This document shows, piece by piece, positions 23,990 through 35,363 of a stretch of DNA of 64,000 nt. Source of the stretch: Sisyra terminalis (Eukaryota > Arthropoda > Insecta > Neuroptera > Sisyridae). Numbering within the stretch: the first letter of the stretch is position 1; each line of letters starts with the position of its first letter. Position numbers and translations under genes: made by a program. The DNA lies in assembly GCA_958496175.1 (NCBI GenBank), contig OY292274.1, positions 52,648,630 to 52,712,629 on the forward strand. The letters are read 5' to 3'. Below the pieces are notes generated by a model. It made no database searches and had not been told where the DNA came from. It was given only the letters and a program-made list of their open reading frames with translations.

Positions 23990-24454
23990 TGTAACAGAAA
24001 GGGACAAAGTATGTCTCTCTCTTTGTGCCATGCTGGCACGCGATTGGCTGAGTGACTTCTATCTCTCACCCACCAATGCGAATGTACGTATAGATTGTTC
24101 TGGAAACATCTAGTAGGTGGTGGAACGGTGGCGAATATTGGAGTATTTTCTAGAATGTTGGGTTGCGGGTATATAAGGCGCTCAGTCAAGCCAGTTGACA
24201 GTTCTGTATAGAAATTCAGTTGTGAATTTCCGTTTCAACAAAGCGATTACCAAGCGATTATTAGTGTGATTTGAATTAAAAGTGACTATTGTCATTTGAG
24301 TGATTGTTTTGACAAGTGTAATTGTGTAATAAAAAGTGTATAAAAGTGTAATAAAAAAATTGATTGTAAGTGTGAAAGTGATTATTTATTTCCAAAAGAA
24401 ATTAAAAGAACAAATAAACGCCATCTCAAAGCAGTTTTGAGACGTCACGTTACA
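23990..24454 (+). mobile_element. Solo LTR, copy 1 (465 bp)
   Basis: The unit starts TGTAACAG and ends CGTTACA, a perfect 6-bp terminal inversion (TGTAAC/GTTACA), and is flanked by a 4-bp duplication ATAT (23986-23989 and 24455-24458). A TATA box sits at 24170-24177 and AATAAA polyadenylation signals at about 24328 and 24350. There is no internal polymerase on either side, so this is a solo LTR left by recombination. Layout and duplication length fit Ty3/gypsy-type elements, but no coding sequence remains to prove the class. Confidence 0.92.
24098..24180 (+). promoter_or_regulatory. LTR promoter: two heat-shock-element-like sites and a TATA box
   Basis: TTCTGGAA (24098-24105) and TTCTAGAA (24148-24155) each match the TTCnnGAA unit bound by heat shock factor, and TATATAAG (24170-24177) lies just downstream, followed by a CAGTT start-like site. 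The same arrangement is kept in the second LTR at 35013-35090. Heat response is inferred from motif shape only. Confidence 0.55.
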
Positions 24455-24458
24455 ATAT

Positions 24459-25146
24459 TGTTCCCTATTCTATTTGTTTTGACTAAAAATTGAAAATTGG
24501 CTAAGACAGTATACAAATTTGGTGAAGATGTATATCAATTTAGTAGACAATAATTAACCATGTAAGAAGCAAAAGTTAATAATTAATCACAAAACATTCC
24601 TATTTTGGCTAGTTTTTTGAATATTTTTATCCTTTAGAAATCAAAATTTTGTAAATAACACGCAGAAATATTAGCATAATGCTTTTCCATTTTTAAATAA
24701 GTTTACTAAAGCTAAAACTGCTTTATAATTTTAAATCACATATAGTGTAATATAAATGGAAAAACAATTTTCTAATTTAATAACATATTTGATAGAATAC
24801 CAGTTAAAATTTAAACCAAAATACTTAAGATGAAAAACTTAAGATGCTTATAGTCGTGTGGAGTTGATAATAACTCCTATTTTGATCAATCCACTGAGAA
24901 TGGATTTTATTTAATAAAAAAGAAACCAATATGCAATATAAACTTATTCGAAAAGGGTATTTAAAATTTCAATAAATTATTTTCGTTACTTTTTAAGATG
25001 GGCGAATTTAAACGATACTTGTGATCATAATGACTCCAATTTACTATAGATAAGTACTTATTTAATTTAATGAGTGACGTCAAATATTAATTCAGAGAGT
25101 TTGATGCATTCAATCGTGTGGGTTTTGAAAATTACCAATAGAATTT
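24459..25146. other. AT-rich DNA, no gene seen
   Basis: Nothing recognisable between the solo LTR and the jockey-like fragment. Confidence 0.55.
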
Positions 25147-25961
25147 ATTATCGTTTTCAAAATATAAAAATGGTTCAGTAGATGGAAAATTCTCATAAAT
25201 CCATCTAAAAGTGTCGCAAAAATTTTCTCTCTAAGACGTTTTTCCAACCAATTGGAGCCTATCGTGTTGGACCACATGGAAATTCCGTGGTGTGAGAAAA
25301 AAACGCCTGTTAAATATCTGGGCATACTTCTGGACTCGAAATTAACCTGGCAAAGCCACATCTCAAGTAAAATCAGAGAAGCCAACACTCGACTCATCCA
25401 ACTATACCTACTTATCAACAGAGGGTCTCGTCTAAGTATGGAATGTTCATTGATGATATACAAATCAGTCATTAGACCACTTCTCACATACCCTTGCGCA
25501 GTCTGGCTTCCATCCTCAAAGAAAAATCATAATGAGCTACAGGTGTTCCAAAATAGAGTCTTGAGGATCATCACTAAAGCTCCATGGTATGTGAGAAACA
25601 ACCAAATTCATCACGAAATGAACGTTCCATACTTAAAAGACTTTCTAACCGCACTCTCAAGGAACTTCCTTAACAGCCTAGAAAATTGTCCTAGTGCAGT
25701 AGAACTAGGCTTGGGAGAAACCATAAATCATAGAAGGCTGAAGCGGAAACTCCCACAAGAGCTCCAAGAAATAGTAGATGCTTGATCACAAGATCAAGAA
25801 CCAATCAACAAATAAAAAAATACAAAAGACAGAGGAATGAATTGCGATTCCTCCAGCTACTTAAACGCCGCTAAAGACCAATTGCCTGCCATCACCACCA
25901 TGATATAGCGACACATCGCTGAACTGGTGCAAAATATATAATAGTCCACCAAAAAAAAAAA
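25147..25961 (+). mobile_element. Jockey-like non-LTR retrotransposon, 5'-truncated 3' end
   Basis: The piece holds the last part of the reverse transcriptase (25168-25785), a 3' untranslated region and a short poly(A) run at 25951-25961. A 5'-truncated copy ending in poly(A) is the normal product of target-primed reverse transcription. The left border is uncertain because the sequence upstream of 25168 is decayed, and no target duplication was identified. Confidence 0.85.
25168..25785 (+). pseudogene. Reverse transcriptase thumb and C-terminus, jockey-like
   Basis: The frame is open from KWFSRWKILINPSKS through LGILLDSKLTWQSHI, LLTYPCAVWLPSS, LRIITKAPWYVRNNQIH to a stop at 25783. These are the conserved post-palm blocks of jockey-type enzymes (W+INPxKT, YLGVxLDxKLxWxxHI, YGxxxW, LRxIxxAPWxVRN). 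The catalytic FADD box and all upstream domains are missing. A frame starting inside at 25252 would be an artefact because it cuts the homologous region. The coding sequence is still uninterrupted over about 200 codons, so the insertion is fairly young. Confidence 0.93.
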
Positions 25962-27895
25962 TAATATAAAGAATACATTTTCCCATCTTAAAAAAAGTGT
26001 ACCCATTTAAGTAAAACAACTATGTTTAAGTAAATGTTATTGCCAGATGTGTTTTAATTTCAAAATCTCTTAGTTAATATAATTCACAAAAGACCATCAA
26101 ACGCCAAATAGGTTTGTTTCTGTTAATTATATAATATCATTTTAAAGAGAATGTAATAGACCAAAAGATAAAAAGGCGAGAACTTCAGACGAGAAACTAT
26201 CATAAAAATTAAAAATGTATAATTGTTTTTCCACTTAAACCTTCTTTTCATTGAGAGGGTTTTGTAAATAATTATACTAAGTTACGTCCAACAGAGCTAC
26301 GATTATAATGTTATATCTTTATAGAGCAGCGCTACGTCATACTGGAAGTTGGTATTAGTCGACGATGAGCTTAAATGCGCTGAAGAACTTACAAGCTTCA
26401 AGCAGCGTGCATTGCACTCATTAAAAATGAAATATGTATATGTATCAGTCTGAGTTAGTTTGTTCGTGCATCAAATAATAATGATTTAAATACTTTTGCT
26501 TTTTCTCAAGTAGTTTGTTTATTTTAATGAATAATAATAATAATGAACGTGAGTTTCATTTGCATGAAAATATGTGAGTTCCAAGCATAGAAATCCCATC
26601 GCTACGAACAATAATATTTAAAAAAATGTTTTAACTTACATTAATTGTTTTAATATGAGTATTATACTATACCCAATATGTAACATAAAATTATTCACTA
26701 TTTAGCATTTAGTCAATAAATCGCAAGATGCACAGTATTGCACACGTATGTGTATTTAATTTACTAAAATAAGTAAACGAAAATTTTTAAGAGGATGAGT
26801 GTCTAAGGGGTTACATTGTAAAACATTGCTGTCGCTTGCAGTAGTCCTGCGGCAAGGTCGTAATTTACAGGATGCAGGACTGGTTACGTTACCGTTGTAC
26901 GTATTCACCAAATATACAACCAACTTTCTAGACAGAAAACCAAATAAGAATTTCAGTGCAATTTAAAATAGACGGTGTTACTGTTTTCTCCCTGTTAAAA
27001 ATGTACCTACCAAGTTAGAGTTTTGCATTTTTAAATTTTACTTTAGTCTAATTGTTATTCATTAAACAAACTTTAACATAATTGTAAATTCAAATATGCT
27101 TACTTAAAAGAACAACCCCCAACAAACTTTTTAAGAAAATATAAACTTATTTAACTTATTTATTCAAAAGTAAACAAAAATTCTTTGGATATATTTCAAA
27201 TTGGCACAATTAAATTATTTCCTTGTCAATAACATTTTCCTTTATTCAAAAATTGAATAATTATTTCTTTATTTTTTTATTAATCAAAAAATGAGAAAAC
27301 AACACAATTTTATTAGAAAGATGAATACGTGAACTCGAAGCAATATATAAGACAAAATATTTTTCTTTACCAAAAAATATCAGCAGATATCTGTCCAAAA
27401 AAATGTTTTACTTTTAAAAATTAATTAAAATCAAATAAACATTTTTATAGACTCGTTCCTAATAAAAAAAAACGAGATTTTAAACCTGAAAATTATAATC
27501 GATCCATTCAAAGTACGTAGTTTTACGATATTCGGCCTTTTTCATGGACCCAATTCAATATTTTTAGGCAAAATTTTATTTATAAAGGATATTAACGAGG
27601 AATTATTATTTATTTTCTTTAACTTTTTAACTAAGTATTCTATATTTAAAAAAATATAAGTAACACATTCCTATACAAACTTGTAAGGATATATAAATTC
27701 AAGTATAATGATGATACACCTTTTAAAATATTTTTTTCTAATTCATCTATATTTCCTTTAAACTTATACTGTGAATCATTTCTAAAGTATTTTTTTTTTA
27801 TATAAATTTAATTTTACATTCATTAGTTTCTGAATGCCAAATGTTTTCATTGTTGTTTGCAATAGGCTAGATGCAATTTTCTTATGAAAAAATAT
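25962..27895. other. AT-rich DNA with two less-AT-rich islands
   Basis: Islands at 26285-26420 and 26790-26930 are notably richer in G+C. The second contains GTCCTG and CAGGAC in dyad (about 26842-26880). No coding or RNA assignment could be made. Confidence 0.45.
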
Positions 27896-27898
27896 TTT

Positions 27899-27955
27899 CT
27901 TTAGACTCGTTAAAAACCCTGGCAATTATAAAGCAACGCTAAATATAAAGAAAAA
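27899..27955 (+). repeat. tRNA-derived SINE, 3' fragment (copy 9)
   Basis: Only the distal body is kept: CGTTAAAAACCCTGGCAATT and TATAAAGCAACGCTAAATA, which matches the 3' part of the other copies. Head and boxes are missing. Confidence 0.5.
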
Positions 27956-30900
27956 TAAAAAAATCAAAGTATTTTTATATATATCAGTAATTTTAATGTA
28001 TCTAATGTTATTTCAATACTAAGCAAAGTAACTTTGTTAGTAAAAGTAAGAGATAGTTACACAATCAACTAATTAAAAGGTGACAAAAACAATAACGTTA
28101 ATTTGTCATTTACGCTACTTTGATTCAGATATTCTAATCATACTTCTCGGTAACATTGACTATATAAACGAATTTTTAAAACTATGATTAAATATAAGTG
28201 TGCAAAACAATGAATAACATTTAAATATGACAAAATTGGACGAAATTCTTTATTTAGAGCTTTACCGTGCTTTCACCGGCTTTCTCCCAAAAAGGAAAAC
28301 TAAGGCATTTCAAATGGATGGAAAACTCTAAAGAGTACCAATCAGCGTCCCAAAATGAAATGGGAAACAATAAAGGATATATGAATATCAATTAATTTTA
28401 TACTCTGGGTATTTCTTTATCTAAAGCGCATACCATGCTATACGGTGTTAAAATACCGGAAACGAAATTTCTATTAAATCTATCGTATTTGCGTTCGAAT
28501 GCAGAGCAGTCTATTATGCTTTAGATGTTATTCTATTTTGATTGTTTTTTCGAGTTTGATTGAAAAGAAATCAAATCTGTTTTTATTATTAATTCGAGTG
28601 GGGTTAAAAAGTTTTCAATTTTATATAGATTGATATAAACGTTGGGGTTGATTGGTTAAAGACAACTTGAAAAAATATATATATAAATCTTGTTAAAAAA
28701 AGTTTTAAACAAATACCGTATTTAGTTTTTAGTGTTGGTATAAGGGATTTAGTTATTCCATCACTAAGATGACTCACTAAAATTGCTCCCTGTTAAAAAC
28801 TTCCCCGACTAAATTTTCCCACTAAAATCTCCCCACGACAAAATCTCCGCGCGTTTAATAATTTTGATTTAAGTTTTTAGCTTTCGTTAGTAGATTTTAT
28901 TTTAGCAAGGAATTTTCATCCTTGCGAATGTTCATTGTTAGGATGATACATCATTGAGATTGTTCTTCGTTAGGAACGATCAATGTTATGAACATTGCGA
29001 AAAATAATTATTTCCTCAGGAATAACCATTTGAAAATTTTATGAAAAACAAACCTTTCAATTTGGTCGTTCCTAAAAAATTGAACTGTTCCATTTAAATT
29101 CATCTTTTTCTCTAAAAATAGCACTATAAAGTTTTTTTGCTCTCCATGGTTGAATTATGTTGGTGAGATTTTGTGGCAGTGGGAGAGGGTATGTTAGGGA
29201 AATTTTTTGGTAGAACCACTGCTTTTAACTTGAAGAACATATTCTTAAAACTATGCTGTAGATTTTCAAAATACATGGTATACAAATATATGGTATATTA
29301 AAGTATATAAGGTACACAAAACGATTTCAACATATGATCTTAAGGTTAAGGAGATAGAAAATTAAATGTTAAATGAAATATTTACTAGAATTTTATGATA
29401 ACTATAACTAGAAATACTTCAAATATGTTCAAGATCTACTAAACGCATTCAAAACGTTTTTTTTAAGTTTTGTTAATATTTTTTTTCCAATTTCCTCTGC
29501 ACTTATTTAAGTTCAAAGATGACATTTGCAACTAATTTCCTTTCAGTGAAATTTGTAATTACAAACTTTGATTTTTTTTTTCATTTTTGTTGCAGCGCAT
29601 GAAGAATATTGAGCTTTTACAGGTTCACGTGTAATTAAAATGTAAGTTTTATTTCTTAATAGGAAATTAAAATTGTCGCTCGTCAACCGTAAAACTAACA
29701 TGAAACTTCAATTTTCTCATTAATTCTGCTTGAATTAAATTCATTTAGAAAATTAAATCCAGTACTCGGCAGTTTTTAGACATTAAGATGAAATAGCGTT
29801 ATCGTTTAAGATGCATGCTTTAAAAGATAATTATTAATTATTTTTCATAAACGCCAATCGCTATATTTTTACAAAATTTGTAACGTTTGTAATTATTTCA
29901 TTATTGAAACTGTATGTTTATATTTATTTTGTATGTGGTAGATATTCCTATGGATAGTAAAATTATAAGCTTTTGTTTATGAAAAGCTCATTTCATGTTT
30001 ATTAATGTTCAAGTGAAAGGTATTTCATAAAATGCATTCAACCATGAATCAAATGTATAACCCATAACACGTGTAGTATATACTAACCGTTCATATATGT
30101 AATCTATAATGAAAATGGCCACAAATGAACAAAAAGGAAATTGAGAACGTCCATGTTGGTATATTAATACGAGACTTTTCTCTCGTTACTGATTTGCAAT
30201 CAGTGTTCTTTGGTAAGGGCATTCTAAATAGTTCATTAAATTTTCAATTTACAATCTATATTATTGCAGTGGAGGAAAAGCTTAATAAATTAAATATGAC
30301 AAAAACTAGTCAAGTAATAATAAACAGCTTTGTCTAACCGTAAAATACGAAAATAAGGTTTATTGTTTTGTTTTCGTTAATGCACCAACATAGAAAATGG
30401 ATGGCCGTAATGTTCAAACTAAGCGAAACACATTTTCTATTATCTAATACCACATCCCGACGAATACTATTCCACAAACGCTGCAGTGTCTTTTTTTTAT
30501 ATTTTATATTATTTCTCTATTTTATTTCATACTTCCAAAACTTATAGTTATTGTAAATGTAATTTTATTCCAGTGCAATAAAATAATTGGTTTTACACAA
30601 ACAAAAAAACAATTGGTTAATACAGGGAAAGTAAGGTGCATTGGTTATCAATATTTTTTTATAAATATAGTATTTGGGTTCAATTTCCATATATTCCTGT
30701 TTTATTTTCCTTCCAAATTGTAGTTTATAGAATCCAAGAGGTTTTTCAAAAAGATAACAGTAATATAAATGAGGTTTGGAGTTAAGATATTTATAAAATA
30801 TCTGTACTATCGCCATACTAATTAGTCATCTGTTATACAAAACAAGAATTTTTTTTTGATACCTTATGGCTTATGAAAAAAAAATTTAAGTCTATATCAT

Positions 30901-31200
30901 GTTTTAATTTATTTATTTATTTTGACAAAATTTAAAGTATTCATACCCAGCGTCTTTTTCGAAAGTATTTAAAAACATATTATTTTTATATGTTTGCATC
31001 TTAACCAGAAAGGGTATAAAGATATCAATTTAAATAATCGTGTTGCATATCATCAGATATTTTCTAAAAAGCAATAAAACATTACAACGATTTTTAAAAA
31101 AAATATATTTCAATAAACCCCTGTTAAAAAGCGTTAAAATATTAATAATTGATCCGAATATGTTTTCATAAGAATATAAAATTTTCGATAAAAAATCTTT
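27956..31200. other. AT-rich DNA with one candidate exon and one motif cluster
   Basis: At 28765-28850 an ACTAAAATCTCCCC-like unit recurs several times in degenerate form, and at 28920-29010 GCGAATGTTCATTG and CAATGTTATGAACATTGCG form a loose dyad. A candidate non-coding exon lies at 29596-29641. Otherwise no gene or repeat was recognised. Confidence 0.45.
29596..29641 (+). other. Candidate 46-nt non-coding exon
   Basis: A long T-rich tract ending TTTGTTGCAG precedes the segment and GTAAGT follows directly. All three plus-strand frames contain a stop inside the segment, so if spliced it would be a 5' untranslated or long-noncoding RNA exon. Support is from splice signals alone. Confidence 0.3.
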
Positions 31201-31345
31201 AAAGAAATCTTACACGTGACGCAGACGCAGACGAAGTCGCGGGCATTAGCTCATTAAAGATAAAATCATGTCAAAATATACTTAATAGTCATTCCTCCCG
31301 ATTTAAATCAAAAAAGGAGAAATATACAAAATCAAGCTTCTACTG

Positions 31346-31740
31346 CCTACTGGTGGCCAAGTGGTCTAGGTTAAGGTAATATACAAGAAGGTATACAATC
31401 TAGCGATTCATGATGGAAGATGTGTCAAGCTGCAGCGCCACCACAAATGTGTCTAGAATACTAATTAACCAAAACTATGTATTTTGTGCTGACTGTTAAA
31501 GTTAATACTCTAGATACACTTGTGGCGGCGCCACATCTTGTCATATTTCCCATCATGCATGCTGGATTGGAATACCTTCTTCTATACTATCTTACTCTAG
31601 GAGGCCGTTTCAAAACTGTTTGGGTTCGAATTTTGTATCGAGCAAATTTTCGATATTTCTTGCTATATGAATTTTTAATAACCCTAGAGTCACTAAAGAC
31701 ATTAGTTATAAGGCAACGGTAAATAACAATGACAAACAAA
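31346..31740 (+). repeat. tRNA-derived SINE, copy 4, split by a MITE
   Basis: The head TACTGGTGGCCAAGTGGTCT lies at 31348-31367; the rest resumes at 31602 with AAAACTGTTTGGGTTCGAAT, the body CCCTAGAGTCACTAAAGAC and CAACGGTAAATAACAA. The two parts are separated by the palindromic element at 31371-31595 together with a repeated TCTAGG. Removing that insert restores the usual SINE order. Confidence 0.82.
31371..31595. mobile_element. 225-bp palindromic MITE inserted in a SINE
   Basis: Left and right halves are inverted copies: AGAAGGTAT...ATGATGG...GGCGCC-like blocks on the left mirror CCATCATGCATGC and ATACCTTCTTCT on the right, with CACCACAAATGTGTCTAGA against TCTAGATACACTTGTGG near the centre. 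It is flanked by TCTAGG at 31365-31370 and 31596-31601. No transposase. Superfamily is not clear from a 6-bp duplication. A plus-strand frame at 31477-31722 runs across the border and is not a gene. Confidence 0.75.
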
Positions 31741-34195
31741 AAAAGACACTATTTTTGAAATCACAACCGCCAACTTTCAATAAAAATTTATATTAACTTT
31801 GCGTTTTCAAAAATTATAATATCCTAAATCTTCTCACATCATGGACGAATAACTAAATCCCCCAGGAATATCAAGCTGGAAAAGGTATATAAAATTAAAT
31901 GTCTTACATGTGAAAAATTCTATATTGACCTAATTGGTAGGTAGACCTTTCGAGATGAGATACAAGAACCATTCACCCAAAAAAATATTATTATGCTAAC
32001 TATTATTATTAATTATTATGTTTATCAATTAATAATATAGTAATCAATAATATGAAGAAAGAAATTGAGTCATAGGACATATATAATTATTGACTAATTT
32101 AAAAATTAATTCGACTTATAAAGTAAATAGACACTGAAATGTCGTTAATGTAAAAATCATGAAATTTGCAGATAATAAGAGTCAAGGCGAATTATTTTCG
32201 TCTTATTTTCATCTTACTCGAAAATATAACAAGTATCTGCAATATTTTCTATGAATAACTTTAAAAAAGAGTCAAAACAAAAATTGAATTTTTCACCACC
32301 ATGATAAAAACTAGTTAATTTTTGATACTCTGCAAATTGATTTTTTGCATATTAATTTCCTCTTTATAACTATAGAATCTTGTATATTATAATATTCTTA
32401 AAAATTTTAAGTTTTTCACCGAAACTACAATATTTTAATTTAATCGATTAGCCTATTTTGTTAAATCACCATTAAACATAAAATTTAATTAGAGAAATTC
32501 ATAAATCAAATATTCAAATGAAATAAAAAATGTTTTTTTAACCAAACTTTGAGCTATATTTTTTATTTTATATTGCAAAAATCGTTGTCAAGTGGAAAAT
32601 TGCATTTTTTTTTCAAAAAAATAGCATGGCTGATTAGTTGTGCAAGATCTTAGAAGGATGCTTCGTCTTTGCAATGGGATAATCTCATTTTTAATTTGAG
32701 TGGTTTCGTTTTTATAAGTAAAGCCAACCTTGACAAAGTCGTTTAGAAAGCTTGGTAATTAATTACTATAATTAATGACGAAAAACAACGCTTAAGAATT
32801 ACTTTAATTTCTTTTTTAAAATTGAAAAAGGAAAAGATTTATCTAATTTATTATTTTACTTGTGTTTTTCATTTAAATTTTCTATGAGAAACATATTTAA
32901 GTCAAGCAAAAATGTTTGCACATATTACGATATCAAGTGAATTTAGCTGTTTGATATCTCATTTCACTGAAAAAAAGAGATAGAATTTTCAATTTTTCGA
33001 CATGAGAAAAATGATGTAAAATAAAACAATAATGTCCTCTTTGTGCACAAGACGACACATTGTTGTTGTTGCCGTTGTCGTTAGTATTTGACGGTACGGA
33101 GAACGGAAGTGCTCTTTTTGAGTCATAAGATTGGAAATCCTCTTCACAATACCTTGTCCACTTACTATCTTCTGTGCATTTCCTTATTCACACAAGCTTT
33201 CTTTTTCCAAACCATAAAAAATAATACAACTTCATCCTTCTCCCATTGTCATCACAATTCTTTTATCTTGGATCAAAGAAATTCTTTTCAACTGTATGAA
33301 AATCAAAAATGAGAGGATCAAAAACCAGAAAACACTGATGAGAAAAAATAACATTAAAAATTTAAATCAACCTTGAACATCCACTATTTTTAGGATCACA
33401 ATGTCTTTGAAATACTTTTCACGAGATTCCAAAAGAAAAATACCTTCAAATATTTTTATTTTGCAGTGAATTCTTTACAATGTTGTTGCGTTGAGGGAAT
33501 GTTAACACTAAAGAAGATAAACATTTATTCAGAAAAAATAATTCAAAATCGTTTTCTGTTTTTCATCTTTTACAGCCCAGTCATGATTATTTCTCTATAG
33601 TCTTTTTTCCACTATAAACCCAATAATTGAAAGCATTTGCCATAGATAAAGAGGTACTTACTTAAAACTGAATGATACATTAAATAAAGGAAGCCAATTT
33701 GATTTCTTAATCAAAAGTTAAATTTAGCCAAACATTTCTTACATCTGTTATAATAATTGGAAATCTTAGCAATGGACTCGTGTAAATACCAAATTGGGTA
33801 ATAAAATATTCTATTTCCTACAATACAATTAAGTCAAAATTATTATACATCGCTAAATCAGTGTTAACATATCTTTTTAATTAGGGTACCTTAAAATGTA
33901 CATTAATATGCTTCTTGGAGTGTAATTTTTAAATTATACTGTTGATTTTCAGGTAATGTTGATATATATGTGCATAAAACACAATTATAGGCATAAAAAT
34001 AAATAATCTTTTTCTGTCTTCTAAACTCAACGCAGTCGAAGTGGCTCCAGAACCACTGGGAGTAAGATTATGGTTATGAGGGCTGTAAAAACTATATACA
34101 TTATTCTTTTTCGGCAGATACTTTCATGGTGCGGAAATTATTCAATTGTGTATACTTTTAATTTATAACAAATTTCCATATTTTGTTCGAAAGTG
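31741..34195. other. AT-rich DNA, no gene accepted
   Basis: The stretch contains the short repeat at 32052-32090. An island near 33055-33110 starts with TTG repeats and carries a 74-codon frame (33088-33312) without family resemblance. The rest is featureless. Confidence 0.45.
32052..32090 (+). repeat. Half-copy of the 48-kb hammerhead palindrome's outer arm
   Basis: The string AAATTGAGTCATA followed by GGACATAT closely matches 48517-48545 (AAATTGAGTCATAAGACATAT), including the preceding GAAG. The ribozyme core itself is not present here. Confidence 0.6.
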
Positions 34196-34199
34196 GAAA

Positions 34200-34250
34200 A
34201 TATTGTCACCAAAGGCCGCATGCGGCTCAAGAGTCTCTTGCTGGACAATC
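34200..34250. repeat. Possible transposon end with GGCCGCATGCGGC
   Basis: A 12-bp perfect palindrome GCCGCATGCGGC lies in an otherwise AT-rich setting at about 34213-34226. Similar blocks occur near hAT ends in animals, but no partner end was found. Confidence 0.25.
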
Positions 34251-34441
34251 TTATTCTAGAAAAACTTTTTTTATCCTGAGAGGAACGTTTAATCCTGATA
34301 AAGAATCATTGTGACAGTAATTTTTTTTTTCAATAACCTTCAAATATAGAAGTACCTAAAATAATTTTAGACATAAAATTAAATTTCTGATATTAAATCT
34401 CTAAGAATTCTTATCCCATTAAAGAATGGAACTAAAAGTGA

Positions 34442-34860
34442 TACATGAAAAGAACACTTCCTTGGGTGCTGGGTCACTGTGGTATCAGTGGTAACGAGGA
34501 GGTAGATGAACTTGCAAGGACAGGTTCATGAATACTATTTATGAGTTCAAAACCGGTTACAAGACTCCCAATATGTACACCACTGAATCAAATAGCTGAA
34601 TGGATTTAAAATGAGCAATTAAAGTTCAGGAAGAGTTATTCAGGAGGTGAACTCTCGAAGGTTATGATAAATGAGCTGGAAAAAGATTCAATTGACTTTC
34701 TGCTCAGATTTATATCAGAAACAAACCTGACCAATTGGAACTAAAAACAAAGCTGGAGTGCAATAGTTCTGACAGGACACAGCGCGAAAGAACTCCTAGG
34801 AGAGGTCCTCAGTAAAAACAAGAAGAAGAAGAAAAAAATCGATACATTTGATAAATATTT
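34442..34860 (+). pseudogene. Jockey-like RNase H domain remnant
   Basis: From 34445 the frame reads MKRTLPWVLGHCGISGNEEV then DELARTGS and a stop. WVPGHxGIxGNExxDxLAR is the C-terminal catalytic block of the RNase H domain carried by some non-LTR retrotransposons. A later in-order piece near 34765 resembles the LTGHxxxxxxL block that closes the domain in these elements. Several stops and shifts intervene. It ends shortly before the second solo LTR, which inserted independently. Confidence 0.85.
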
Positions 34861-34904
34861 GGTAAGAAAAAGAACCAAGAATAAATAACGACAAGTTATA
34901 ATAC

Positions 34905-35359
34905 TGTAACAGAAAGGGACAAAGTCTGTCTCTCTCTTTGTGCCATGCCGGCACGCGATTGGCTGAGTGACTTCTATCTCTCTCCCACCAATGCGAATGG
35001 ACATATAGATTGTTCTGGAAACATCTAGTAGGTGGTGGAACGTTGGCGAATGTTTGAGTATATTCTAGAATGTTGGGTTGTGGGTATATAAGGCGCTCAG
35101 GCAAGCCAGTTGACAGTTCTGTATAGAAATTCAGTTGTTAATTTCCGGTACAACAAAGCGATTATTAGTGTAATTTGATTTAAAAATGATTATTGTCATT
35201 TAAGTGATTGTTTTGGCAAGTGTAATTGTGTAATAAAAAGTGTATACAAGTGTTATAAAAAAAAGTGATTGTTGAGTGTGAAAGTGATTATTTATTTCCA
35301 AAAGAAATTAAAAGAACGAATAACGCCATCTCAATACAGTTTTGAGACGTCACGTTACA
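34905..35359 (+). mobile_element. Solo LTR, copy 2 (455 bp)
   Basis: The same LTR as at 23990-24454, in the same orientation and about 90% alike, starting TGTAACAG and ending CGTTACA. It has its own 4-bp duplication ATAC (34901-34904 and 35360-35363), so the two copies are separate insertions and not the two ends of one element; no polymerase lies between them. The internal TATA box is at 35085-35092 and HSE-like sites at 35013-35020 and 35063-35070. Confidence 0.93.
35013..35092 (+). promoter_or_regulatory. LTR promoter, copy 2: HSE-like sites and TATA box
   Basis: TTCTGGAA, TTCTAGAA and TATATAAG are conserved in sequence and spacing with the first LTR even where neighbouring bases differ. 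Confidence 0.55.
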
Positions 35360-35363
35360 ATAC

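Noticed and set aside
31210..31260. GACGCAGACGAAGTCGCGGGCA, similar in feel to ends of some Helitrons.
   Set aside because: No terminal CTRR-type end with hairpin and no partner end could be defined.
23977..35104. Matching minus-strand frames inside the two solo LTRs (starting near 24189 and 35104).
   Set aside because: Their similarity is that of the LTR DNA itself; they run antisense across the TATA box and have no protein-like character.
23990..35359. The two LTRs as the ends of one 11-kb retrotransposon.
   Set aside because: Each has its own target duplication (ATAT and ATAC), and the DNA between has no gag-pol but unrelated insertions and a SINE.
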